Source: an uncultured Methanomassiliicoccus sp. (GTDB lineage: Archaea > Thermoplasmatota > Thermoplasmata > Methanomassiliicoccales > Methanomassiliicoccaceae). From it: 64,000 nucleotides of DNA. Of the stretch, positions 44,682 through 54,794 are shown piece by piece (the first letter of the stretch is position 1; each line of letters opens with the position of its first letter). Below the pieces are notes generated by a model. The model had not been told where the DNA came from, did not search any database, and worked only from the letters and a program-made list of their open reading frames with translations. Location of the stretch: the NCBI GenBank assembly GCA_905203995.1, contig CAJKXZ010000002.1, forward strand, positions 1 through 64,000. The letters run 5' to 3'. The translations under genes were made by a program, and so were the position numbers.

Positions 44682-46019
44682 ATAAAAATAGCAACCAAGA
44701 TGGTAGCAATGATAACAGCCCTTGCGCTGCTATTGCCTGGCGTGATTATTGCATCTGAAGCACAAACTGCTTCGGCAAGCTCAACATCGGGAAGAGTCAC
44801 CGTATCGGGAACAGATATTCTGATTGACGGTGAAGTTCCTGAAGAGAAATTCTTTGGTGTCGTGGATACAACGGCATTACAATTCGCAATAATGGCGTAT
44901 GTAAATGGCGATAAAACAGTAGCCGGAAAGAACTCTGTGTTCAACGGTCCAGACACATCGAGTGATGGTGGGAAGATCGCTCAGAATGCTACTGCCAGTG
45001 ACTTTTGGCATCAGTATTTTGCACTTCTGAACCACTATGACTGCAATTTAGTAAGGATCGGTGCAGGAGACACTTGGGGTTCAGCGCTGCAATATGAAGC
45101 GTGGATGAACAATCGAGACTCCTACCTTTCACTACTTCGAACAATGTGTGAAGAAGCCATGGAGCATGGCGTGTGGATCTGCTTTGTGCTTGCAGGATCG
45201 CAGGAATATCCTACGTATCAGTTTGGTGGAGAAGGATCAGTCTTTGACACTTCTTCTTCAGCATATGCCAACTATATTGGATACTGCAAAAGCATGATGT
45301 CAGCCTTAGAGAATGAGAATGCAATTGCCATGTATGATCTGTTTAACGAACCAGATCACAATAACTGTAATGCAAACTACTGGCATGGTAATAAACAGGC
45401 CTTCTCTACATGGGCTTCAGCAGTTGCTGCTGATACAGACGGAGCTTCTACTCATCCAAGAACAATGGGTGTTGCTGGTCTAGGCAATCTATTCGGATGG
45501 AGTAAAGAGGATTTCGGACTGTCAACGGGCAATGTTGGTTTTGAAATTGCTCACCGGCATTACTATGCTTCCGCAAAAGATTCGTCACTTTTCTCACAAC
45601 CAGAAGAATGGGCTGATGCCTATGGCATACCACTGTTGTGGGGAGAGTTAGCAGACAATTCGGTGTATCCTTTGATTCGCCACACATTTGGGGAGCAGGC
45701 AATCTGGAATGCTGGTGGACAAGCGATAACCTCGATGGTTCTGACCGGAACTGAAGGCTACCCATATACCGGCGGAACTTTGCCAGATCCAGAACAACCT
45801 GCTTATGGGAACTCAAATAACAATAATAATGACAGCAACAAAGATGATGAAATTCCCAATGATAAACCGGGAGGAGACATTAACCCACCGCATAATCAAG
45901 GAAGTGTCGACTCAAGCGGAGTAATGGACGATAATCAAAATTCATCGGCCATTGCTCTCATCTCACTCGCTGCTGCAATAATTATTGCTATCGCCCTGTT
46001 TATTGCTCGTAAGCAATAA
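44682..46019 (+). CDS. secreted, membrane-anchored GH5-like glycoside hydrolase, copy 2 (probable ATA start)
   Basis: About 445 residues. The only ATG near the 5' end (44700) lies 23 bases after the strong GGAGGG site and would leave a signal peptide without basic residues. An in-frame ATA at 44682, five bases after GGAGGG, gives IKIATKMVAM, which aligns with copy 1 (MKGATVLAV) and restores the n-region lysines. A stop lies just upstream, so 44682 is the farthest possible start. Catalytic motifs are as in copy 1. The C-terminus has an Asn/Asp-rich linker (GNSNNNNNDSNKDD) and a membrane helix (AIALISLAAAIIIAIALFI). Core nearly certainly converted with copy 1. Confidence 0.78.
   Translation: MKIATKMVAMITALALLLPGVIIASEAQTASASSTSGRVTVSGTDILIDGEVPEEKFFGVVDTTALQFAIMAYVNGDKTVAGKNSVFNGPDTSSDGGKIAQNATASDFWHQYFALLNHYDCNLVRIGAGDTWGSALQYEAWMNNRDSYLSLLRTMCEEAMEHGVWICFVLAGSQEYPTYQFGGEGSVFDTSSSAYANYIGYCKSMMSALENENAIAMYDLFNEPDHNNCNANYWHGNKQAFSTWASAVAADTDGASTHPRTMGVAGLGNLFGWSKEDFGLSTGNVGFEIAHRHYYASAKDSSLFSQPEEWADAYGIPLLWGELADNSVYPLIRHTFGEQAIWNAGGQAITSMVLTGTEGYPYTGGTLPDPEQPAYGNSNNNNNDSNKDDEIPNDKPGGDINPPHNQGSVDSSGVMDDNQNSSAIALISLAAAIIIAIALFIARKQ
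45166..45760 (+). repeat. 595-bp direct repeat, copy 2
   Basis: Second copy of the repeat at 43641-44235; see the findings. It covers the catalytic half of the hydrolase. Confidence 0.85.
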
Positions 46020-46026
46020 ACCCAAA

Positions 46027-46037
46027 CCTTTTTTATT
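46027..46037 (+). terminator. T-run terminator after GH5-like copy 2
   Basis: CCTTTTTTATTTTC begins eight bases after the stop codon. It overlaps the last codons of the convergent aldehyde dehydrogenase. Confidence 0.45.
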
Positions 46038-47610
46038 TTCTCATCATTTTATGAAGCTGCAACAGTGCTTTTATTGAAGAGCCATCTTGAGCATAAAATG
46101 AATGCATGAAGCCACTCAGAGATTCTGATTTTTCTGGAGAATAGGGGAACCACCATGGATCCTCAGGATATTTTCCTTTATCAACATGAATATGATGCGG
46201 CTCAGTAAGCTCTTCGAAACCAAACTTCCCGTGAGTCCTTCCAAAACCGCTTTCGCCATTTCCACCCCAAGGCGTTGCTGCCAGCCCGTATGTATAGAGC
46301 AGATTATTAACCACGACTGTGCCGCTACTGACCAGTTCTGCTAAAACTTTCCCTTTGATAAGATTCGCAGTCCATACTGAGCCAGCAAGCGCATATTTAT
46401 TGTCATTTGCCAAGGCAATTGCTTCTTCTTCAGAAGAGAATTTCATTACAGTAACAATGGGGCCGAAAATTTCCTCCTGAACTGCTGCGGAATTCTGCGG
46501 TGTATCGACAAGAATTGTTGGTTCGAAGTAATATCCCTTTAAGTTAGGATTTTTCTTCCCACCGATAAGCACTTTGGCGCCTTCGTTTACTGCTTTTTCA
46601 ACATGCATTTCCATTTCGTTTAAAGCTGCTTCGTTTATGAGCGAGCCAAGAGAGATCTCCTGATCGTCCCAGCCCCATCCTTGCTTCAGCATTAATGTTT
46701 TATTTTTAAATAGTTCTAAAAATTGTTCATAAATTGTTTCATCAACATAGATACGTTTTACACAAACACAAGTTTGTCCAGAATTAACAAATGATCCCCA
46801 CACAGCAGCTGAAGTGGCTCGTTCAAGATCCGCATCTTTCAAAACAATCATGGGATCTTTTCCACCTAATTCAAGTGTAACCGGTGTTAGTCTTTGCGAA
46901 GCTTGGGCCATTACGCGTCTGCCTACCGAACCGCTGCCGGTAAAAACAATCCGGTCAACATCGGAAGTTAAAAGCGCATCACCAACAGTGCGGCCAGAAC
47001 CGATGAGTACCTGAACTAAATTATCAGGAAGACCTGCTTTTTTCATAACCTCGAGCATTTTTACAGCAGTGAGTGGTGTCTCCGAGGAAGGTTTAATGAT
47101 TACTGCATTACCTGCGGCTAAGGCCATGATGGTCTGAGAATAAGGAATTCCTAGCGGATAATTCCAAGGAGAAATTATTGCTACGACCCCGATAGGTCTG
47201 GGGGCAATGTAGGAAGAGCGGCCGGCTAACTTCATAGGAAAAGCCATGTCGCCCAAATCAATTTTGCTTTTTTTGAAAACCTCTAGCATCATATCGTTGG
47301 CGTATTCACCAGCAGAGAGGGCTGCGAAAATATCAGTGGCGATAGCTTCACTTTTTGGTTTTCCGGTCTCACCACAGATAGTTCTTGCAAGATCTTCAAT
47401 GTTAGAAATAATAGCTTCCTGGATGTTGCTCATGATCACTGCCTTCTCATCATAAGACAATTTCATCCACTTTGACTGCGCAAGTCTAGCCGCTTGAAGC
47501 GCCGCGGGAACATCTTCGGGGTGATCGCATTTGATTCTTCCAAACTCTTCCAGCGTTGCCGGATTTGTCTTAATTATGTATTCTTCGCCAGCCTCAGTGC
47601 TAGATTGCAT
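46033..47610 (-). CDS. NAD(P)-dependent aldehyde dehydrogenase family protein
   Basis: 525 residues. Family motifs: VAIISPWNYPLGIP (NAD-binding), TLELGGKDPMIV with the general-base Glu, and the catalytic cysteine in NSGQTCVCVKRIYV. EEIFGPIVTV completes the set. Substrate unknown; the ~30-residue C-terminal extension (MHSFYAQDGSSIKALLQ) resembles membrane-associated or fatty-aldehyde subtypes. The message may be nearly leaderless: a minus-strand TATTATATTC lies about 25-30 bases before the ATG. Divergent from vat. Confidence 0.88.
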   Translation of the reverse strand: MQSSTEAGEEYIIKTNPATLEEFGRIKCDHPEDVPAALQAARLAQSKWMKLSYDEKAVIMSNIQEAIISNIEDLARTICGETGKPKSEAIATDIFAALSAGEYANDMMLEVFKKSKIDLGDMAFPMKLAGRSSYIAPRPIGVVAIISPWNYPLGIPYSQTIMALAAGNAVIIKPSSETPLTAVKMLEVMKKAGLPDNLVQVLIGSGRTVGDALLTSDVDRIVFTGSGSVGRRVMAQASQRLTPVTLELGGKDPMIVLKDADLERATSAAVWGSFVNSGQTCVCVKRIYVDETIYEQFLELFKNKTLMLKQGWGWDDQEISLGSLINEAALNEMEMHVEKAVNEGAKVLIGGKKNPNLKGYYFEPTILVDTPQNSAAVQEEIFGPIVTVMKFSSEEEAIALANDNKYALAGSVWTANLIKGKVLAELVSSGTVVVNNLLYTYGLAATPWGGNGESGFGRTHGKFGFEELTEPHHIHVDKGKYPEDPWWFPYSPEKSESLSGFMHSFYAQDGSSIKALLQLHKMMRK

Positions 47611-47690
47611 ATTTGCGCAATGGAGGTGAAAGAATATAATACTGAGTTTTAGAAAGTTATATATAGAAGAACTATTGTATATGTGTTAGT

Positions 47691-47713
47691 GTATACAACA
47701 TAAAGTTGTATAC
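47691..47713. promoter_or_regulatory. heat-shock-type operator upstream of vat-hsp20
   Basis: Perfect 9-bp palindrome GTATACAAC-ATAAA-GTTGTATAC with a five-base spacer. It lies downstream of TATA-like sequences (TTATATATA at ~47657 and TGTATATG at ~47676), where a repressor would block transcription start. The same spacing and one identical arm recur before the ArsR-like regulator (52936-52958). The leader from here to the vat start is long (~160 bases). Confidence 0.7.
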
Positions 47714-47859
47714 TGAAAGATAGTTAGAACAAAAGGAGGCAGATAATCAAAAAGAAAGCATGAGAAACACAGCTTAAGGCGAGATAATCCCCGATAAACA
47801 GAAAAAAACCGCCAGGTGCGCAGGCACGAGTTAAGTATTGAGAAATGAAGTAAAAATAG

Positions 47860-50052
<2,193 letters not shown>

Positions 50053-50056
50053 AACA

Positions 50057-50566
50057 ATGGCAAGAAGAGTGTCCCCCTGGGACGATATATTTGGAAGCTT
50101 TGAAGAAGAGTTTGAAGACATGCGCAAGCGTATGAACAGCATGTTTTCACGCTATACCATGGAAGACTTTGCTGACGAATCCACTCAACCATTGATCTAT
50201 GGCTTTTCCATGAGGGTTGGTCCTGATGGAAAGGCCCAAATTCAAGAGTTTGGTAACGCCAATCACCATCAGATTGAAAATGGTGAAAGGGAGCCTTTGA
50301 CCGACATTGTTGATGAAGGAAACAAAGTCAAAGTGATTATTGAACTCCCCGGAGTAGAATTGGAAGATATCAAACTAAATGCCGAAAACAGTGTCTTGGA
50401 TATTTCAGTAGACCGTGAGGATCGCAAATTCTCTAAAAAATTACAGTTGCCCTCATCAGTCTCACCAGATTCTGCCAAAGCAACCTACAAAAACGGAGTA
50501 TTGACGGTGATTATGGAAAAGTCATCCGCGAAAGGAACCTCAATCAAAATTGAGAAAGAAGACTGA
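50057..50566 (+). CDS. hsp20: small heat shock protein Hsp20
   Basis: 169 residues. N-terminal region rich in Phe/Met/Arg (VSPWDDIFGSFEEEFEDMRK), alpha-crystallin domain from about residue 75 (VKVIIELPGVELEDIKL; GVLTVIMEK). Holds unfolded proteins. Co-transcribed with vat, a pairing also found in the HSR1-regulated heat-shock operon of Archaeoglobus fulgidus. T-runs follow the stop codon. Confidence 0.93.
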   Translation: MARRVSPWDDIFGSFEEEFEDMRKRMNSMFSRYTMEDFADESTQPLIYGFSMRVGPDGKAQIQEFGNANHHQIENGEREPLTDIVDEGNKVKVIIELPGVELEDIKLNAENSVLDISVDREDRKFSKKLQLPSSVSPDSAKATYKNGVLTVIMEKSSAKGTSIKIEKED

Positions 50567-50580
50567 TAATCTTCCAAACA

Positions 50581-50595
50581 CTTTTCTTATTTTTT
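50581..50595 (+). terminator. T-run terminator after vat-hsp20
   Basis: CTTTTCTTATTTTTT about fifteen bases after the hsp20 stop matches the archaeal T-rich terminator. Confidence 0.45.
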
Positions 50596-50607
50596 AGAAT
50601 TGATAAT

Positions 50608-50630
50608 GTCTGAAGATGATATCTTCAGAC
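50608..50630. promoter_or_regulatory. perfect 10-bp inverted repeat before the COG1395-type regulator
   Basis: GTCTGAAGAT-GAT-ATCTTCAGAC ends fourteen bases before the start codon at 50645. It may be an autoregulatory operator or an mRNA hairpin. Its outer six bases match those of the palindrome at 43110-43128. Confidence 0.5.
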
Positions 50631-50644
50631 CAAGGTATTTCTAG

Positions 50645-51652
50645 ATGTTCGCATCTATCGAAACTATGACTCGAGAGGAGGTTATTGAATCAGTAAGATC
50701 TATGCTTACTCGCGCACAATTCGAAGTATCAAATCCACTCTCGATGAGGGGTACTAGATTTGATATCATTGCCAGAAGAGATGAAATTCTAATTATTATC
50801 AAAGTTCTGAGCAATGTTGATGCATTTTCCAAAGATAATGCCGAAGAACTCCTCTGTATCGGTCAAGCGCTAGGCGCCTCTCCCATCCTTGTCGGTGAAA
50901 GATCGGGATCAGGAGAGATTGAAGCTGGCATTATTTACTCGCGCTTTGGCATACCAATTATTTCGGTAGAGACCCTTGCCGATTATATAATCGAAGGTGT
51001 CCCGCCGCTAATCTTTGCCGCTTCCGGCGGATTCTATGTCAAAATCGACAGTGAACTTATGCATAAGATCCGCGAAGAAAGGAATATTTCACTCGGAACC
51101 CTGGCGGAGATTGCCGGGGTTTCCCGACGTACCATTCAGATGTATGAAGGCGGCATGGGGGCCATGATCGATGCTGCTCTACGATTGGAAGAGTATCTAG
51201 ATCAACCCATATTGATGCCTATTGATCCATTTGCGCCCATACAAAAAATAAAAAATACTCAGAAAAAAGAAATTACCTCGCCCGCACCACAACCTGCTAC
51301 ACAGGATGTTTTCACCAAAGAAGTGTTTAACACGTTGTCGACAATGGGTTTTTCAGTTACCCCGGTAACCCGGAGTCCGTTTGAAGCTCTGGCACAAGAC
51401 AGCCAGATCTTGATCCTCACCGCTTTGGGCAAAGATGAGAACACCATCCTCTCTAAAGCAGCAAGTGTTTCTGACATTTCAAGAATTACTGGCAGATATT
51501 CCGTGTTAATTATTGAAAGAGGCAGGGGTCGAGAAAATATTGGTGGTACACCATTAATTGATCGCGAGGAACTCAAGAGTATTGATGAGACCTACGTTCT
51601 TTATGACATTGTGAGCTCAAGGGGAGACAGCAATGAAACAAATAAAAATTGA
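50645..51652 (+). CDS. archaeal HTH-type transcriptional regulator (COG1395-like)
   Basis: 335 residues. N-terminal ~140 residues resemble an endonuclease-like fold (TRFDIIARRDEILIIIKVL), then a Cro/C1 helix-turn-helix (MHKIREERNISLGTLAEIAG, VSRRTIQMYEGG) and a C-terminal domain with RYSVLIIERGRGRENIGGTP. This three-part protein is widespread in Euryarchaeota and uncharacterised. ATG 50645 gives a slightly long N-terminus; MTREEVIESV at 50666 is an alternative. Downstream partner overlaps by 20 bases. Confidence 0.78.
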   Translation: MFASIETMTREEVIESVRSMLTRAQFEVSNPLSMRGTRFDIIARRDEILIIIKVLSNVDAFSKDNAEELLCIGQALGASPILVGERSGSGEIEAGIIYSRFGIPIISVETLADYIIEGVPPLIFAASGGFYVKIDSELMHKIREERNISLGTLAEIAGVSRRTIQMYEGGMGAMIDAALRLEEYLDQPILMPIDPFAPIQKIKNTQKKEITSPAPQPATQDVFTKEVFNTLSTMGFSVTPVTRSPFEALAQDSQILILTALGKDENTILSKAASVSDISRITGRYSVLIIERGRGRENIGGTPLIDREELKSIDETYVLYDIVSSRGDSNETNKN

Positions 51653-52319
51653 AAACTCCATTGTAACCATCTTATCCACAGTGAAAGGATTAGTTTCTGA
51701 TTCAGAATTAGTAAAAAATGCGGTGAATGCAATTTCTCCAGACGTAATTGCCGTCTCAATTTCCAAAGAAGAACTGGCAGGTCTTAAAGAGATGGAACCT
51801 ACTGATGAAGTAGAGTTAAATGACATTGAACTGGTATATGCAGCGATGTTGGAAGAATTTGGAGAAGTAGCTACGCCTTCTCCTTATCTCATAACTGCCT
51901 TAAACACTGCGGTTTCTCAAAATATACCAATTCTGCCCATTGACATGAATGATGAAGTCTACACAGAATCATATTGTCGCAATGTCAAAACAATGGAAAT
52001 GCTTAAAGAGTCACGACGAGCCAAAAGTCTCCTGCGAAAAAGGGGCAAATTTGATTTTTCCTCCCCTCAGGCTTTTGCTATTTCATGGGATGCAGTGGTC
52101 AATAAAAGTAAAGGCTTCCGCGCCTTAGAAACAGAAAGAGAAGCACACATGGCTTCAGTGATCAAAGCGCTTACTAGAACATACAGCAATATTCTAGCAA
52201 TAATTGAAGTTGAAAGAGCTGATGCGGTAGTTTCCCTGCTGAATGAAAAATCATGCCTGGCGTGTTCAGAGCTGGCAGATGTGATTGAACTCAAAGAAGA
52301 AAGTCAAGGGTCTGCCTGA
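51633..52319 (+). CDS. TraB/PrgY-like hydrolase, diverged
   Basis: 228 residues. TraB-type features are weak but in order: a beta strand then TVKGLVSDSELVKNAVNAI with SPDVIAVSISKEELAGL (compare the family's PDVVAVELD), and the C-terminal ETEREAHMASVIKAL (compare ERDEYMA) followed by NILAIIEVERADAVVS where the family has a GAGH motif. The catalytic-looking histidines are missing, so an inactive or different role is possible. GGGGAGA lies before the ATG. Overlaps the regulator gene, suggesting coupling. Confidence 0.5.
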   Translation: MKQIKIENSIVTILSTVKGLVSDSELVKNAVNAISPDVIAVSISKEELAGLKEMEPTDEVELNDIELVYAAMLEEFGEVATPSPYLITALNTAVSQNIPILPIDMNDEVYTESYCRNVKTMEMLKESRRAKSLLRKRGKFDFSSPQAFAISWDAVVNKSKGFRALETEREAHMASVIKALTRTYSNILAIIEVERADAVVSLLNEKSCLACSELADVIELKEESQGSA

Positions 52320-52321
52320 AT

Positions 52322-52924
52322 TTACCATTCAGATAGCCAATTCCTAATTGATTCAAAAACAATATCATCGCGAACAGAGATTAAGCGGGCAATGTCATTC
52401 ATACTACAGTCAGGATGAAGAATAAATTCATGGATGATCTTTCTTACCATGTAGTCAGGAATGGAAGCCGTGGCGTCTCTTGCACACTGCAGAAGCTTTT
52501 CTTTCTCGGCGAGAAGTTCTTCTCGCTTTTCATTGAGAAGGGCAAGCTCGTCATCAATTTTTTTCATCTGCTCCCGTATTTCAGTAAAGTTCTCTGATTT
52601 TTCAGTGATGGTAGCTTCTTCATCCTGAGTTCTAGTAATCAACTCAGCATGGAAGAGATTAGGACCTAAATCAACAACAACGCTAAAAGTCTGGACAGGA
52701 TAATATTTTCTCCGTTGAGGGCCTTTGAGATCGCTTTTTTCAACATATGATTCTACTAAACCATTTTCTTCAAGGACTTTGAGATGTTTGACAATTGCCT
52801 GTTGGCTAATCCCCAATTCCTTAGACAACTGCAAAGGATAATGCGGCTCTCTCACTAACGCTTCTAAGATTTGCCGCCGCGCAGGATTTTCAATAACCGA
52901 CAAGACTGAATCAAGATCGCTCAT
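52322..52924 (-). CDS. ArsR-like winged-helix regulator, probable heat-shock regulator (Phr/HSR1-like)
   Basis: 200 residues from MSDLDSVLSVIENPARRQIL. Winged helix at 5-85 (YPLQLSKELGISQQAIVKHL and a KGPQRRKYYPV wing), a coiled coil at ~105-145 (REQMKKIDDELALLNEKREE) and a C-terminal helical segment. The domain order fits archaeal heat-shock regulators. Its promoter carries an imperfect copy of the vat operator at the same spacing, and it sits ~2.2 kb from vat-hsp20. The frame opens at GTG 52933, but the ATG at 52924 follows GTGAGATGT and is preferred. Convergent with the TraB-like gene. Confidence 0.78.
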   Translation of the reverse strand: MSDLDSVLSVIENPARRQILEALVREPHYPLQLSKELGISQQAIVKHLKVLEENGLVESYVEKSDLKGPQRRKYYPVQTFSVVVDLGPNLFHAELITRTQDEEATITEKSENFTEIREQMKKIDDELALLNEKREELLAEKEKLLQCARDATASIPDYMVRKIIHEFILHPDCSMNDIARLISVRDDIVFESIRNWLSEW

Positions 52925-52935
52925 ACATCTCACAT

Positions 52936-52958
52936 CTATGTAACTATGAGTTGTATAC
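52936..52958. promoter_or_regulatory. operator in front of the ArsR-like regulator
   Basis: Read on the minus strand: GTATACAAC-TCATA-GTTACATAG. The first arm matches the vat operator in all nine bases, the spacer is again five, and the second arm agrees at six of nine. It follows a TATA box (AATATATAC, 52962-52970) by three to four bases, so binding would block initiation. Autoregulation is the natural reading. Confidence 0.65.
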
Positions 52959-53054
52959 TTAGTATATATTGATTTCCCATTGGCAAACGCCCAGGCTTAA
53001 AAAAACTCCGAATAAAGGAATAGCTACAAATACAGTACAATCATTCGATGATTA

Positions 53055-54107
53055 ATGCCCGGGGAGCTTGTAGAGGACAGCGTAATTATTCATGACTCGG
53101 CGGAAGCTAGTACCATTTATAACAAAGGATGTTATGGATATCCAGTTTCAGGAGGAGGTCTTGAACTAGACCTCATGGAAGCTTCATACCTAGTAGAATC
53201 TAGCAGATTGCAAGTCACGAGCGCTGGTAAACTCATAAGCCTGGAAGATCTCGTCAGAGCTGCTTCACTAATTCATCGTGATTTTGAAATCGATTACACC
53301 GTTTATCGGGATCTGCGACAAAGGGGATACATCGTCAAAGCAGGCGGGGAATTTAACTTCCGTCTATTCCCCCGAGGAGGTACTCCCAGCAACTCGCAGA
53401 CAAAAAGCTGGGTCATGTCCGTAAGTGAACGGGCCACTTTCCAAATAAAATCGCTAGTGGCGAGTATTGAGCAGGCTGAACAAACACGCAAAGAGCTGCT
53501 CACCGGCGTTGTTGATGAGGAAGGCGACATTACCTACTATCATCCAGTCAAAGCCGAGCCTAAAGGTAATGTAAATGTGCGCTGGGAAGGCAATCCAGCA
53601 GTGGCATCCTTGATGGAAGATCGGGTACTTGTTTTCGATCAGGAATCTGCAGAGAAACTACAGGAAAACGGCTACTATGGAAAGCAGACCGGTACCGTAC
53701 TCCAGCTATCACTGATTGAAGCGGCACATCTGATGGAAAAAGGCTGGCTGGAGGTTGTGAGAATAGCTTCCAATCGAAGACTTAATGTTGAGCGTTTTAA
53801 AAAGCGGGCAGTCAAATTCCAACCTGACTTTGATTTACGGTTAGCTGTCTACAATGATCTTCGTTCCCGCTCGCTGATCGTTAAAACTGGATTTAAATAC
53901 GGATCACATTTCCGAGTCTATGATGATGATCCTGACAAAACCCATGCCCGTTGGTTGGTTCACTCCATCCCTCTAGATTATGAAACTATTTGGCCAGAGA
54001 TGTCAAGAGCAGTAAGGTTAGCTCACGGAGTAAAGAAAGAGATTCTCTTTGCAAGAGTTTTACCGCAAGATATAGAATATATAAAACTAACCAGAGTCAG
54101 ACCGTGA
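53055..54107 (+). CDS. endA: tRNA-splicing endonuclease EndA, tandem-repeat (long) form
   Basis: 350 residues made of two similar halves. Half one (1-165) has FDYT-like VYRDLRQRGYIVKAGGEFNFRLFPRG but lacks the catalytic His; half two (200-350) has VYNDLRSRSLIVKTGFKYGSHFRVY, the His in KTHARWLVH and the Lys in AHGVKKEILFA, the Tyr-His-Lys triad. One inactive and one active half is the homodimeric long EndA of some Euryarchaeota. It cleaves bulge-helix-bulge introns. Directly upstream of tRNA-Val. Confidence 0.92.
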   Translation: MPGELVEDSVIIHDSAEASTIYNKGCYGYPVSGGGLELDLMEASYLVESSRLQVTSAGKLISLEDLVRAASLIHRDFEIDYTVYRDLRQRGYIVKAGGEFNFRLFPRGGTPSNSQTKSWVMSVSERATFQIKSLVASIEQAEQTRKELLTGVVDEEGDITYYHPVKAEPKGNVNVRWEGNPAVASLMEDRVLVFDQESAEKLQENGYYGKQTGTVLQLSLIEAAHLMEKGWLEVVRIASNRRLNVERFKKRAVKFQPDFDLRLAVYNDLRSRSLIVKTGFKYGSHFRVYDDDPDKTHARWLVHSIPLDYETIWPEMSRAVRLAHGVKKEILFARVLPQDIEYIKLTRVRP

Positions 54108-54122
54108 GTTGCACCCAAAGCA

Positions 54123-54130
54123 TATAAATA
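54123..54130 (+). promoter_or_regulatory. TATA box of tRNA-Val
   Basis: TATAAATA sixteen bases after the endA stop and ~29 bases before the tRNA, a consensus box at the right distance. Confidence 0.65.
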
Positions 54131-54154
54131 TCGTCAGATATTGTGGAATAGTAA

Positions 54155-54227
54155 GGGCTTATGGTCTAGTGGTTATGACGTCTCCTTCACACGGAGAAGA
54201 TCGCCGATTCGAATTCGGCTAAGCCCA
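54155..54227 (+). tRNA. tRNA-Val (anticodon CAC)
   Basis: Acceptor GGGCTTA/TAAGCCC, D-arm GGTCTAGTGGTTATGAC, anticodon stem-loop TCTCC-TTCACAC-GGAGA with anticodon CAC, T-arm GCCGA-TTCGAAT-TCGGC. CCA is not encoded. It marks the boundary between the core chromosome and the AT-rich element to its right, and may be the integration site. A T-run (54253-54258) downstream could end its transcript. Confidence 0.94.
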
Positions 54228-54386
54228 CTCCTTCTAGTCTGGCAAGTGGCGATTTTTTACTTAAAAGCTATCGATTATTTTTAGCACGTTTCCAGGAGCT
54301 TAATCCAGCTCTCTTTGAGGAGGATTCTCTTTGAGTTTTTTCCTCAATTTTTCTCAATTCCTCTTCTGTTTTACTCAGAAGTCTGC

Positions 54387-54420
54387 GAGGTGGTGCCTAT
54401 GATCTCCTGATCACCACCTC
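54387..54420. repeat. 9-bp inverted repeat near the left end of the element
   Basis: GAGGTGGTG (54387-54395) and CACCACCTC (54412-54420) are perfectly complementary with a 16-base loop. It lies in the 246-base gap between tRNA-Val and the first element gene, before the promoter. The arm resembles ribosome-binding sequence, so a regulatory, replication or terminator role is possible. The rest of the gap holds a T-run near 54253 and no gene. Confidence 0.5.
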
Positions 54421-54473
54421 ACCATTTTTGCATAGCTTATGAACGTAAATTTAACAAAATCAGGAGATTAAAA

Positions 54474-54788
54474 ATGACAGATGATAAACCAAAATCAGTT
54501 TGCTTATACAGCAACAACCTTGCTTACAATTCTTACAAAGATGTTAGGTCAAACCTAAATTTAGGAGTTTTTGAACGACCAGATACGGGAATCTTGACTG
54601 TATCATATACAGTCAAAAGAACCATGCCGGATGGATCGCAGACCTCTGATTACTTTGAGTGCGACCTAGCATTGTTGGAAAAGGTCACAACAGATGTAAG
54701 GGAAGTTTGGGAAGCTGCGCTTTACAACCGTGGCATATCCGCTCAATCCCGCATGTCTAAATCAATGGGTGCAGGCAGCAAGGAGTGA
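54474..54788 (+). CDS. small protein of unknown function, first gene of the element
   Basis: 104 residues, no membrane segment, no motif I recognise. A tyrosine/asparagine-rich N-terminus (CLYSNNLAYNSYKDVRSNLN) is followed by beta-like SVSYTVKRTMPDGSQTSDYFE-type sequence (positions ~44-62) and a helix. AGGAGATT lies five bases before the ATG. Seven bases from the LRR gene. Could be a regulator or capsid-associated protein; nothing decides. Confidence 0.55.
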   Translation: MTDDKPKSVCLYSNNLAYNSYKDVRSNLNLGVFERPDTGILTVSYTVKRTMPDGSQTSDYFECDLALLEKVTTDVREVWEAALYNRGISAQSRMSKSMGAGSKE

Positions 54789-54794
54789 TTCTCT

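Noticed and set aside
45448..45816. Identical antisense frames in both hydrolase genes (also 43923-44177)
   Set aside because: They are shadows of the duplicated core; their identity only confirms that the repeats match at base level.
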